Positions 24,433 to 37,400 of a DNA stretch of 64,000 nt are shown here, in pieces (the first letter of the stretch is position 1; every line of letters starts with the position of its first letter). The stretch comes from Panax quinquefolius (taxonomy: Eukaryota > Streptophyta > Magnoliopsida > Apiales > Araliaceae), in NCBI GenBank assembly GCA_020205615.1, contig CM035167.1, forward strand, positions 33,024,103-33,088,102. Direction: 5' to 3'. A model generated the notes under the pieces. That model had not been told where the DNA came from, did no database searches, and saw nothing but the letters and a program-made list of their open reading frames with translations. The position numbers were made by a program, and so were the translations under genes.

Positions 24433-25032
24433 ATGTCAGTCAATAGCTTGATGTATAAGGATATACATGTGGTCAGCGAGGAGTCCGTGAACAGAGTTGA
24501 GACAGTACATGTGCCTATAGCAGACATACCTGTAGTGATTCTAGAAGAGTCAGAGCCCGAGGAATATTACTCGGAGGAGGACTATTCTGAGCAGACCATG
24601 GGAATAACATCATATCTAAATATGATGATAGAAGTGGAGGATGATACAGAGGTGACATCGATTAATACGGTGATGCCTGCCCTAGAGTCAACACCTACTA
24701 AGACAATGAGGGCAATGTACCTCTCAGTGCTTGACCGTAACGTGCAACTGCACAATATGGTGCAGCACCAGAAGGAAGAGATCAGTGATCTCTACGGTGC
24801 GAATGAGTCTGCAGAGTCAGACTATGAGATAGAGCATGATTAGAAAGTGCTCATGACTGACAAGGCTAGGGACTATAAGAACGAGGTCGTAGAACTTCGT
24901 AAGAAATTGGCTGAAAAAGACCAGAAGATAGCACGAATGTCATATATAAATGACAGTGCGCACGAGGATTTCAAGCTTAAGATAGCTTGTTATTCTATTG
25001 AGCCGGGACAGACTCGACATACTATAAGTTGA
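24433..25032 (+). pseudogene. Element B pre-gag accessory ORF (unknown function)
   Basis: One frame of 199 codons interrupted only by TAG at 24841-24843, where element A has GAG. The N-terminus is MSVNSLMYKDIHVVSEESVN. An acidic stretch follows (EESEPEEYYSEEDYSEQTMG), then TSINTVMPALES. The C-terminal part, KNEVVELRKKLAEKDQKI, looks like a coiled coil and leads into a conserved HEDFKLKIACYSIE. The relative in element A shares the same blocks. No signal peptide or membrane segment is seen. Its place between PBS and gag suggests an accessory protein translated from the genomic RNA; I do not recognise a family. Confidence 0.75.
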
Positions 25033-25381
25033 GATATTGTGTCGATTCTGGCGAACGAGAAGCATGAGAATACTGTTAGGCAGTATTAGAAGTAGTATGG
25101 TACATACTTTTGTGTAGTGACGTAAAACCCTCTTTTGTATAATTAAAGGGTAGTCTTTTTGTAAATCCCAATTTTTGTGAAAGTCAATCGCGGGATATAT
25201 ATGTAATAGCTTTTGGGCTATAGAAAGAAACTTATAAATAGTTTTGATCTATAAAGAAGCATTTTATTATAAGGAAGTTTTTATTTTAATTTGCTTTGTT
25301 GTGTATGAGTTATTGTTCAGTTGATTGATAACTAATAACTAAGTAAGCAAGTAAATAATAACGAAACTTTATTTATCAGAA
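25033..25381 (+). other. Spacer between pre-gag ORF and gag, element B
   Basis: No coding signal. It is shared with element A (14691-15054, reversed), including a 'GACGTAAAACCCTCTTTTGTAT' type block, and is AT-rich toward gag. Confidence 0.5.
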
Positions 25382-26450
25382 ATGCCGCCAAGAAGAAGAC
25401 AACGTAACCAAGAGGCGGAATCGCATAATGATAACGAGGGGGGTCCTAATAACCCAATGCAAGAGTTCGTTAATTTATTAACTAATTTGCATTTAACCAA
25501 GTCAGGGTAGAGCACCCTTGAGACCTAGGGTAGCCCGAACGACTACCTTTAAAGAATTTAAGAGTGTCGGTCCACCCGAATTTAAGGGAACAACGGACCC
25601 AATGGAGGTCCAGACATGGGTCAAGGAAATCGAGAAGGCGTTTGTTTTTACAAACGTATCTGAGGCGTAAAAGACTTCTTTTGCGACCTATATGATGAAG
25701 GGGGAAGCCAACTACTGGTGGGAGGCTCACCAGGGTGGGGCTGGAGTGGAAGCTGTTACATGGGAACAATTTAAGAAGGTATTCTTCGAGAACTACTTCC
25801 CTACTAGCATGCAAGGGAGAATGGAGATTAAGTTCCTACAACTTATACAGGGGGACATGACAGTTCCCCAATACGCGGCCAAATTCAATGAATTGGCAAG
25901 ATTTGCTCCACACCAAGTGGACACAGAGGAGAGGAAGGCTCGTAGGTTTGAGCAGGGCCTAAAACCCTGGCTCTATAGTAGGATATCGGTTTTTCAAAGT
26001 GTTTTCTACGGGACCATTCTATAAAAGGCGATAATAGCAGAGGGTGCTAGTGAGGCGTTGACCCAATACCACAAGGATAGAAAGAATAAGAGTAAGGGAG
26101 AGGGAGGAAATAAGGCAGAGATTGCCTGTGGTAGTGATAATATGCCTAAGAGGAAGAATTTTAACCCTGGGAATACTGGGGCAAAACAAGGGGATCCTAA
26201 ACGTAGGATGGAGGCATACAATACATGCGGTAAGACTTATCTGGGGGTCTATTTGAAGGGAAGACTGGTTGTTATAACTGTGGGCAGGAGGGTCACATGT
26301 CTCCCAACTGTCCTAACCCTAAGAAAAGCCGGGGATGTTTTGTTTGTGGGTTGGTAGACCACATGGAAAGAAATTGCCCAAAGAAAGGGGCGAAGGGTAG
26401 TAAAGGTTCTGGTAGTGGCAATTTGGTCATTACTGGACCAACACCATCAT
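25382..26450 (+). pseudogene. gag: Element B gag
   Basis: ATG at 25382 gives MPPRRRQRNQEAESHND. A stop falls soon after (TAG near 25508), then the gag core: EFKGTTDPMEVQTWVKEIEKAF, a TAA near 25669, and NYWWEAHQGG, VPQYAAKFNELARFAPHQV, RRFEQGLKPWLYSRI. The zinc-knuckle region near 26220-26390 is out of frame. It matches gag of element A throughout and is clearly inactive. Confidence 0.85.
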
Positions 26451-26479
26451 TGGGTAGACCCTCAGCCTGAACATTTAAT

Positions 26480-26790
26480 ATGACTGTCCTAGATGCGGTT
26501 GCATCATCGAATGTAGTAGCAGGTATCATTCCACTCAACAAAATAAATGCTTACGTGTTATTTGACTCGGGTGCTATTTGTTCTTTTATAGCATGTGGAT
26601 TTGCTAAGCAATTGGGATTAAATCCTGAAAGGTTAGAAATACCTTTAGACGTTAAGATAGCAAATGAGGAGATAATTTCCATTGAACACATTCATAGGAA
26701 TTTTTTCGTAGATACCAGGGGTAATAGATTATCGGTAGATCTTTTACCGATAATAGTTAAGGGAATTCGATGTGATTCTTGGTATGGATT
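26480..26790 (+). pseudogene. Element B aspartic protease
   Basis: Contains YVLFDSGAICSFIA; the D-S-G active site is kept, and a threonine usual after G-A is isoleucine. It runs into the RT start ([17 protein letters not shown]) with a frame change near 26770. Confidence 0.82.
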
Positions 26791-28340
26791 GGTTAATTAA
26801 CCATAGAGCGATAATAGACTGTCATAGAAAGAATGTAAACTTAAGACTTTCTAAGAAACCTGAGGTGGTGTTTTATGGTAATAAATCACCGGGACGTTCT
26901 TGTTGTCAAACCATGACACAAGCTACGAAGATGTTGAAGAAGGGGTGTAAGGGTTATCTGTGTCATGTGGTGGATACCGAAAGAGTGAGAACATCATTGG
27001 AACAGATAGCGGTAGTTCAAGAATTCGCGGATGTGTTTTCGGAGGAGTTACCCGGTATTCTGCCAGATAGGGATGTAGATCTCGTGATTAATTTGTTGCC
27101 GGGTACGGCACCAGTTTAAAAGGCACCATATAGAATGGCGCTAGTTGAGTTGAGGGAGTTAATGGTTCAGTTACAGGAACTATTAGATAGAAAGTACATT
27201 CAACCGAGTGTGTCTCCGTGGGGAGCACCAGTGTTGTTTGTAAAGAAAAAGGATGGATCGTTAAGACTTTGTATCGACTGTTGAGAGTTGAACAAGTTAA
27301 CGATTAAGAATAAATACCCGTTGCCCAGGATCGATGATCTATTTGATCAGTTAAAAGGGGAAAAGTATTTTTCTAAGATAGATTTGCGCACGGGGTATCA
27401 TCAGCTAAAGGTCAGGAAGGAGGATGTACCTAAGACGACGTTCAGAACTCGTTATGGGCATTACGAGTTTTTGGTTATGTCGTTTGGGTTGACAAATGCG
27501 TCAGCCGCATTCATGCATTTGATGAACATAGTGTTCAAACAATATTTGGACAAGTTTATTGTAGTGTTCATTGATGATATTCTAGTCTATTCTAAGACGT
27601 CAGAAGATCATGTTGAACATTTAAGAATAGTGGTGGAAACACTACGGAAGGAGAAGTTGTATGCGAAATTCACTAAGTGTGAATTTTGGCTTAAACGAGT
27701 GGAATTTCTAGAACATGTTATAGATAAAGATGGCATATCCATAGATCCAGCGAAGGTGGAAGCGGTAAATGAGTGGGAGTAATAGAAAACGCCAACTGAG
27801 GTTAGAAGTTTTCTGGGGTTAGCGGGATACTATAGAAGGTTCATTCAGGACTTTTCTAAATTAGCTACTCCGTTGACGAATCTGACAAGGAAGTCGGTGA
27901 AGTATGAGTGGACAAAAAAGTGTGAAAATAGTTTTCGAGAACTAAAAATGAGGTTGAGTGAGGCACCTGTATTATCTTTACCAGATGATACAGCGAATTT
28001 CGTAGTTTATAGCGATGCTTTGCATAGAGGACTAGGTTGCGTGCTCATGCATCATGGCAAGGTCATTGCGTATGCATCACGCCAGTTAAAGGATTATGAG
28101 AAGGTCTATACTACTCATGACCTAGAATTGGCAACTGTAGTGTTTACCTTAAAAATATGGAGACATTATTTATACGGGGAAAAATGTGAGATATACACGG
28201 ACCATAAAAGTCTGAAATATATTTTCACACAGAAGGAGTTGAATATGAGGCAGAGAATGTGGTTAAAGTTGATAAAAGATTATGACTGTGATATCTTATA
28301 TCATCCGGGGAAAGAGAATGTAGTAGCCGACGCGTTAAGT
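26772..28340 (+). pseudogene. Element B reverse transcriptase and RNase H
   Basis: RT is recognisable from [16 protein letters not shown] through [20 protein letters not shown] to the active site [13 protein letters not shown]. RNase H follows (YSDALHRGLGCVLM; THDLELATVV; VVADALSRK). Stops interrupt it: TAA at 27117-27119, TGA at about 27282 where the conserved arginine of RELNKL should be, and TAA near 27781. The catalytic D-D pair is kept. Confidence 0.88.
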
Positions 28341-28968
28341 CGGAAGGGGAGAGAAAAACTATCAATGATAACGACTCAGAATGAGTTAATAACAGAGATG
28401 ACAAGGATGGAATTAGAATTTAAGTTACCAAGTGAAACGAGTGAGATGTTATTCTCAATAGAGACTCGACCAAAGATAGTGGAACGGGTTAAGGAAATAC
28501 AGATAAGTACTGAAGAATACGAGTGTGTGAAAAAGATAATGAAGGATGACGTGAAGACTAAGTATAACCTTGATAAAGAAGGTTTACTTCATTTTAAAGG
28601 AAGAATTTGGGTTCCAAATAATTTCGAGTTGAAAAAAGAGATTATGTGTGAGGCCCATAGTTCGAGGTACTCGATACATCCTGGTAGTACTAAGATGTAT
28701 CAAGAACTTCGTCAGAACTTTTGGTGGACGAACATGAAGAGGGAGATTGCAGAATACGTTAGTAAGTGCTTAACTTTTCAGAAACTTAAGGCTGAACACC
28801 AAAGACCGAGTGGATTGTTACAGCCACTGGAGATTCTGGAGTGGAAATGGGAGCATATCACCATGGACATTGTGGTGGGACTTCCAACGACGAGAAAAGG
28901 ATACGATGTTATTTGGGTAATAGTGGATCGGTTAACTAAATCGGCTCCTTTTTTACCAATAAGAGTTA
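28341..28968 (+). pseudogene. Element B integrase, N-terminal part
   Basis: Continues openly from RNase H: zinc-binding HSSRYSIHPGSTK ... CLTFQK (the second cysteine of the C-X2-C pair is phenylalanine), then the core start with the first catalytic D in HITMDIVVGLP. It is cut at 28968, after SAPFLPIRV, by element C. Confidence 0.87.
28964..28968. repeat. Target-site duplication of element C (left copy)
   Basis: AGTTA, identical to 38225-38229. With C removed, the integrase codons of B read through as in element A (VRYNL). Confidence 0.9.
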
Positions 28969-31900
28969 TGTAATGTCCCGAAATCCGGTCTATCTTCACA
29001 CCCGGATTCTGTACGTCATGAGTACATCATTCATCCAATATACATCATTATATATTGCAATATAACGACATACACTCTCAAATCCCAGGTTCTGGAAACC
29101 TTATAACCTCTTTCATTACAAATAATGGTAATTACATTATTCATTTCATCTTACAAGAGTGACTTTTATCCGCCACCAAGGATACATAATAGTTCATTAA
29201 ACTAGTCTATAATTCCATTTCATCTTTTTTCATTACAGGTCTTCACTTGATCTTCTCGCTCATTCACCTTCTGAATGGTACTGCATCTGGATACCGTCAG
29301 CTTGACTTTTACGGGATCCTTAAGTTCTTCTAACCTTGTTCGCTGAAAATTGTTTTTCATTTAGCGCAAGAGTGAGCATTCAATTGCCCAGCAAGTCATA
29401 ACATTTGAACAAACAACTTCAGAATTAAAACATTTCTTTAGAACTTCTATAACCAAACAAAGGTTATGAAGCAGCTTGAATAATAGGAATAGGCTCGATT
29501 CCTATCATCTTAAAACATCAATCATTTTCACTTTGAAATACTTTCATTCCTCTACCTTTTTCGTACACATCCTGTCTGGCTAGAATCATTAGCACAGACT
29601 TAACAATAACGGTTTATGTATAAATAGAACATACTTGTATTGAACAGCTCAATCACAGAACAATTCATATCATAGAAACATCGAAGTGTTCAAATTGTGG
29701 CTCAAGGCCTCATACGTTCTACCACATTGTACAAATATCGCACATTCAAGACATAGGCGTAACTTCTCAAGTACAACATCCGAGAAGTTTAAGAAACTAA
29801 CATTCATGTAATATGAATGAAGTTAGGAAATTTGCCTTACGCCATACTATTTCGACTTACATTTGAATCGCTCATTTCAATTCCTATATAACACATAAGG
29901 AGAAAACATAAACACCAATTAGTCATATATTGAACTTACGCATGGGTTTACTTAACTTTACTTCTTAAAGTTCGCGTTCATGCAATATAAGTTAAGCGAG
30001 TAACTTCCTTTACTAGTTTACGGCTTTGTGACATACGGAGATGTCTTACTCATACGTTCATCATATTAGATGATTTATATTCTTATCTTCTTCTTATAAC
30101 TTCTCTAGGACTCAGCACACATCGCTTCTCTGCTAGTAGTCCATATGGTACTCTGAGTGGTTTCCCACAAAAAACCAACAAACAAGTTCCCGTCTCATCT
30201 ACACTGCCCACACAGTGAGTTAGATCGGTTGCCAGTTTTGTATATACCTTTGCTCTCTGAAGGAATTGTTTAGCCCAGCCCCCATATGTCAACCATCAAA
30301 GGTTACGATTGTACCACAACCTAACTTCTCTTAACTTATCTAAACCATTAACTATAACACTCGTTAAGTCAATTTCTTATTTTTTACGGCTTTCTGGCAA
30401 CTAAATGCCATACCTCAGGATTCATTCCTTATCGACTCACATTCGGCTTTCATTAATCTTAGTACCGTTAATTCATTACGGCTTTCTAGATAATTCATAT
30501 CTTATTAATACTTTCATTATCCATTACATGAACCCCATGTTCATTACCCTTGTCGCTCAACCTCTAAGGAATAACAACCATAGCAATCCCTCACGTTCGT
30601 TCATCGCGACTACGGTCCCCGGATATCGGTTACGTAACCCGCGTTTACATTCTTTTAATCTCGTTTAATCTTTTTGTTCAATCTTCATTAAGGGTTTAAA
30701 TTACTTGATTAAGTGCTATATTACGTGAACTACATGTTCATTATCTATCCGTACACTTCCCCCAGGAGTTGAGTAGTTAAACTCTCCTCACTGGGCCTTG
30801 CCCTGCACTGGCGTTGTGGCGTCGTGCCCCTTCCTTTACCTTGCACTGCGGTGCGCCCTACGTCTCCCTCTTCCTTTGGTCTAGCAATGCGGCGCCAAAC
30901 CCTTTGTTATCTCTCACGCTGCGGTGCCACTCTCCAGGAGTTGATGGCCGAGCTCGCGTTGCGGTGCCACCTCCCAAAGTTCAGTCGGCGCTGCAGTGCA
31001 GAGCCTAAACCCTAGAAAATATTCTAAGTCTTGAATCAAGTTTGAGACGCTTACTTCCCGATCTCATAACTCCTTCGTTATAACTCGGAACGAGGTCGTT
31101 CCAAAGCCATTCTCTTCCTTATCTTATGTAATTCAATATCCCTTGGGCAGAACTTTGTTCTGGATCCATCAACATGCCATTCGATTGGCTTCATCTTCAC
31201 CCTTCGTTCATTTTACGTTTTTAATGTTCTTCGTTCGCTCGTCCGTAATTCGGTCATCCGAACTAGGAACTCGTTCGTTCTTGAGTCAATGGCTAACATT
31301 TTCTATGTTCTCTTACTTCCTTATGAAACCCTACACGTTTGGGTTCATTTACTAACTTTCTAATTCTCGTTCGTCTTTTACGAAATTTCGCCATAACTTT
31401 GTTATAGCTACGTTTTAATCCGTTCTTCATGAACGTTTCTACCGTTCCTAACCAAGAAATTATTAACTAACTTATACGCGATGGTTTTAAACTTGTCCAT
31501 CAACAACAATTAAAGTACGATGGTTTTAAATTTGTTCATCAACAACGTTCTTCGTGTTCTTCGTTCGTTCTTCATTTTAATCGATATTTTGGATTATGAT
31601 TTCACTTTTTATTGGAATTTGATGTTATAGAACATCATTCCTTACTTATTTCACCTACTTATTCATATAATCCACTCGGATCGTTCTAATTCATTATGAA
31701 TCTTATACTTCCTTAAGAAATTTATTAACTAAATTTCTAATTTCTTATTTCTTCTTTTCTCATGATTTCAACCATATGAAATCCTCTCTAACCTTATCTA
31801 CTTCTTATCTTCAATAATTTATGCTTTTAAACATAAAAACTTAAAGAAAAACTATATGAGATAAGGTTTCGGATTACCTTTCTCCTTTAATCTTCTTCCG

Positions 31901-32779
31901 TCGGACAATGTTTGTACGCGGGCAAGCCTTTCTTCTTCCTTCTCCTCCCATCTGACCTCTCTCTCTCTCTCAAGTGCTATAGGATTTTCAAAATCTCAAA
32001 ACAAAGAAATGAGCTTCCTATTTATTGAAAACCAAAGTTAGGGGTAGTTTAGTCATTTCGCCCCCTTAACCTCCTTACTATTCACACCTCCTTACTATTC
32101 CCACCTCCTTACTACACCTCCTTACTATTCACGTGAAGCTTCGTTCTTCCGTCTTTCGATTTTTGTTCGACAGTTCAAAAACTGCGATTCCCGGAATCCA
32201 AATATTTTTGGATATTTCGTCTTTCTTTTACCGACCATTTTTTACGTATTCTTCGGATCTTCGAAAAATTGAAAAACACTTTTTTGACGTTGGGCGTTTT
32301 CCTTCATGTTTTACCCTAACGTAGCTAAACGAGTGAAAAGTATATAGCAGTACTTTTCATCATTTTTATTTCATCCGATTTTTACACACTTTTTGAGAAA
32401 AACTTTTATCGACTTACTTAACTTTTCACAACATATTATCGTCAAATCTTTCGACGAAATGTCATTTCGATATACCGAACTCTCGGAATGGCCTAGGTTA
32501 TTCAAACCCTAACCATTAGGGTTTCGTCGGGTAAATAGTGCCTATTTCGTCTTTTTCCCCAAAAAATATTTTGTTCCCGGAAAAATTTTATTTAAGTCTT
32601 GAAAATTCTTATTCGTTCAGCCCAACTCGTAGCCAGAATCCTCCCAATTTATAATTATCCTAGGTTATAGAACGGTTAACAAACACATAGCACATAATAG
32701 TATTAATAAAAATTAGGTTAATTAATAACTAATTCTTTAAACCTAAATTCTGGACAACCCGAATTTTCGGGTCGTCACA
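28969..32779 (-). repeat. 3' LTR of element C
   Basis: Begins TGTAATGTCCCG and ends GTCGTCACA on the + strand. It matches 34471-38224 closely. A GC-rich block at 30800-31015 carries CTGCGGTGC-like repeats. The TATA box is changed here (TATTTATTG against TATTTATAG in the other copy). Confidence 0.87.
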
Positions 32780-32792
32780 CTCTTCCCCCCTT
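32780..32792 (-). other. Polypurine tract of element C
   Basis: The - strand reads AAGGGGGGAAGAG next to the 3' LTR, nearly identical to the PPT of element B (39173-39185). Confidence 0.8.
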
Positions 32793-34457
32793 ATAAAAAT
32801 TTTGTCCTCGGAATTTCTTAAAACCACACCCTTATCCGGGTCATCACATTCACCCATTCTTCACAGAATTTTGTCCTCGAAATTTTAGCCTACCTTTCTT
32901 CTCAACTTCACTTCAACGGAGTTCTTACCTTTCCCTCATTCCTAACCCCCATAACCTATTAAGAATCATGAAGTAGAAGGAATAACGAGGAATATAAAAT
33001 TTCATTTAAAAACATTTCATACTTTTGCTGAGGGGTCAAATCGACCATGAACTCTTACTAGGTTATTCAGCATTTCGCAGTAAGCCCTTCCTTAACGGTC
33101 AGTTTACAATCACAAAGAAAGTAACTACCTCTTCCATGTTCTCCTCAGACTTAATCAAAACAATTTGGTTTGGCACCAGTTCTCAAAGAAAGCACGATTT
33201 TCTTATAACATGACATACCATTTGTCTAGCCGAATCAAGTAGCTTAGACCATACCAATAAATTGGATATCAACTTGAAACATTCGTCTAGTCAACTCAAT
33301 TGACATCGACTACTTCTTTAAATTCTTTTCGCAATACATCAAAACGGTTTATGACGTCATGATATCGTACTTTTCACAGTACGTTGAGGACTTCGTCAGT
33401 TTGTGACTTTGTCATTATACATCATACCATAGCGGGTTGTTGATCCTAACATCACATCCAACACCAGGTTCAATGGTATTAACAACTCCATCGTTTTACC
33501 ACCCTTGCATCGAATGCACAGATGATATAAAATTTATTTTGAATATTTTAAATTAATTTCTGTCTAGCCGAAGCAATTAGCATAGACATACCAAGAATAA
33601 CTCTTTTAAAAATTCTATTGATTCCAAAAGTTGAACCAATTCTTTCCTTTTCAAAATGTACATATCAGCACGAGTTCAATAAAGTTCGAAATCTAGCATA
33701 GCTATATGACTTGGAATATCCTATTTCTCCATCTTCCTTCATTGTCTTACTGCGACAATACTTAATCTTCTCTAGCACCTTCAATACTAAGCCTACTAAA
33801 AACAACTCATTTTCAGTCTAAACATTCCTATACCTTAGTACAATCCATCAACTTACCACACGTTATGAGTTCAGGAACTTTCCACAATAATATGAGTTTA
33901 AGAACTATCCAGACAGACCATAGGCGTCCATTCGCTAAGACGCTTGAAAACATACCATATTATTATGAGTCACGAACTTACCATAACTATGAGTTTCAAG
34001 AACTCGCACCTACCTTATCGTTCTCTACCTACCAAGTATATACATGAGAAAAGATTCACCTTCTCGCCATATACATCTTGATAGCGCGACCAATTCCAAT
34101 GATTATCACTGTAATAAGCTAATCAGTTGTTACACCAAGCACAAACCTCTGCCCATAACAAAGGTTCATACAACTCAGCTATCACATGAGTCCTCAATTG
34201 AAATTTTACAACTTCTAAATCTCTCTCTACTTAATACGAATTTTCTTTAATTCATATACTATCCTTCATAACTCAATCTAAGTTCTTCTTCCCGTACTAC
34301 TTCATAGTACCTTTCATTCATAGCACTAGCTATAAATCATTCATCGTTTAACAACCCATCTGTTACTACGAGTCACTATGATCACGTGGTGATCTTCTTA
34401 TCCTTCTCTCTACGATTATAGTCTTAGGTACTCCTACCTAAGGTTTATAACCTATCA
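32793..34457 (-). other. Inner non-coding region of element C
   Basis: No reading frame of substance on either strand. It is homologous to element D (1-1254) in ordered blocks. A 'CAATTAGCATAGAC' box here (about 33577) resembles a box in the LTR of the same element near 29575-29610. Confidence 0.6.
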
Positions 34458-34469
34458 GCTCTGATACCA
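34458..34469 (-). other. Primer-binding site of element C
   Basis: The - strand reads TGGTATCAGAGC, the exact complement expected for plant initiator-Met tRNA. It is the only unmutated PBS in the window. Confidence 0.85.
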
Positions 34470-34470
34470 A

Positions 34471-37400
34471 CCCGGATTTCGTACATCACGAGTACATCAT
34501 TCATCCAACATACATCATTATATATTGCCATATAACGACATACACTCTCAAATCCCAGGTTCTGGAAACCTTATAACCTCTTTCATTACAAATAATGTTA
34601 ATTACATTATTCATTTCATCTTACAAGAGTGACTTTTATCCGCCACCAAGGATACATAATAGTTCATTAAACTAGTCTATAATTCCATTTCATCTTTTTT
34701 CATTACAAGTCTTCACTTGATCTTCTCGCTCATTCACATTCTGAATGGTACTGCATCTGGATACCGTCAGCTTGATCTTTACGGGATCCTTAAGTTCTTC
34801 TAACCTTGTTCGCTAAAAATTGTTTTTCATTTAACGCAAGAGTGAGCATTCAATTGCCCAGCAAGTCATAACATTTGAACAAACAACTTCAGAATTAAAA
34901 CATTTCTTTAGAACTTCTATAACCGAACATAGGTTGTGAAGCAGTTTGAATAATAGGAATAAGCTCGATTCCTATCATCTTAAAACATTAATCATTTTCA
35001 CTTTGAAATACTTTCATCCCTCTACCTTTTTCATACACATCCTGTCTGGCTATAATCATTAGCACAGACTTAACAATAACGGTTCATGTATAAACAAAAT
35101 ATACTTGTATTGAACAGCTCAATCACAAAATAATTCATATCATAGAAACACTGAAGTGTTCAAATTATGGCTCAAGGACTCATACGTTCTACCACATTGT
35201 ACAAAAATCGCACATTCTCACATAGACAGAACTTCTCAAGTACAACATCTGAGAAGTTTAAGAAACTAGCATTCATGTAATATGAATGAAGTTAGGAAAC
35301 TTGCCTTACGCCCAGCTATAGCTTACGCTGAACTGCTCATTTCAATTCCTATATAACACATAAGGAGAAAACATAAACACCAATTAGTCATATATTGAAC
35401 ATACGCATGGTTTTACTTAACTTTACTTCTTAGAGTTCGCGTTCTTGCAATATAAGTTACGCGACTAACTTCCTTTACCAATTTATGGCTTTGTGACATA
35501 CGGAGATGTCTTATTCATACGTTAATCATCTTAGATGATTTATATTCTTATCTTCTTCTTATAACTTCTCTAGGACTCAGCACACATCACTTCTCTGCTA
35601 GTAGTCTATATGGAACTCTGAGTGGTTTCCCACAAACAACAACAATAAGCAAGTTCCCGTCTCATCTACACTGCCCACACAGTGAGTTAGATCGGTTACC
35701 AGTTTTGTATATACCTTCGCTCTCTGAATGAATTGTTTAGCCCAGCCCCCATATGTCAACCATCAAAGGTTACGATTGTACCACAACCTAACTTATCTTA
35801 ACTTATCTAAACCATTAACTATAACGTTCGTTAAGTCAATTTCTTGTTCTTTAAGGCTTTTTGGAAACTAAATGCCAGACCTCAGGATTCATTCCTTATC
35901 GACTCACATTCGGCTTTCATTAATCTTAGTACCGTTAATTCATTGCGACTTTCTAGATAATTCATATCATATTAATACTTTCGTTATCCATTACATGAAC
36001 CCCATGTTCATTACCCTCGTCGCTCAACCTCTAAGGAATAACAACCATAGCAATCCCTCACGTTCATTCATCGCGACTACGGTCCCCGGATATCGGTTAC
36101 GTAACCCGCGTTTACATTCTTTTAATCTCGTTTAATCTTTTCGTTCAATCTTTATTAAGGGTTTAAATTACTTTATTAAGTGCTACATTACGTGAACTAC
36201 ATGTTCATTATCTATCTGTATACTTCCCCCAGGAGTTGATTAGTTAAACTCTCCTCACTGGGCCTTGCCCTTCACTGGCGCTGCGGCGCCATGCCCCTTC
36301 CTTTACCTCGCGCTACGGCGCGCCTTACGTCTCCCTCTTCTTTTGGTCTAGAGCTATGGCACAAAACCCTTTGTTATCTCTCACGCTGCGGCACCACTCT
36401 CCAAGAGTTGATGGCCAAGCTCGCGCTGCGGAGCCAAGCCTAAACCCTAGAAAATATTCTAAGTCTTGAATCAAGTTTGAGACGCTTACTTCCCAATCTC
36501 ATAACTCCTTCGTTATAACTCGGAACGAGGTCGTTCTAAATCCATTCTCTTCCTTATCTTATGTACTTCAATACCCCTAGGGAAAAACTTCGTTCTGAAT
36601 CCATCAACGTGCCATTTGATTGGTTTGATCTTCACCCTTCGTTCATTTTATGTTTTTAACGCTCTTCGTTTGCTCGTCCGTAATTCGGTCATCCGAACTC
36701 AGAACTTGTTCATTCTTGAGTCTATGACTAACGTTTTCTATGTTCTCTTACTTCCTTATGAAACCCTACACGTTCGGGTTCATTTACTAACTTTTTAATT
36801 CTCGTTCGTCTTTTACGAAATTTTGCCATAACTTCGTTATAGCTACATTTTAATCCATTCTTCATGAACGTTTCTACCGTTCCTAACCAAGAAATTAGTA
36901 ACTAACTTATACGCGATGGTTTTAAACTTGTCCATCAACAACAATTAAACTACGATGGTTTTAAATTTGTCCATCAACAACGTTCTTCGTGTTCTTCGTT
37001 CGTTCTTCATTTTAATCGATATTTTGGATTATGATTTCACTTTTTATTGGAATTTGATGTTATAGAATATCATTCCTTACTTATTTCACCTACTTATTCA
37101 TATAATCCACTCGGATCGTTCTAATTAATTACAAATCTTATACTTCCTTAAGAAATTTATTAACTAAATTTCTTATTTCTTATTTCTTATTTTCTCATGA
37201 TTTCAACCATATGAAATCCTCTCTAACCTTATCTACTTCTTATCTTCGTTAAGTTATTCTTTTAAACATAAAAACTTAAAGAAAAACTATACGAGATAAG
37301 GTTTCAGATTACCTTTCTCCTTTAATCTTCTCCCGTCGGACAATGTTTGTACGCGGGCTAGCCTTTCCTCTTCCTTCTCCTCCCATCTGACCTCTCTCTC

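Noticed and set aside
30405..30668. An 87-codon frame repeated at 35872-36135
   Set aside because: It is repeated because both lie in the two LTRs of element C. The composition is not protein-like and it falls in the predicted intron.
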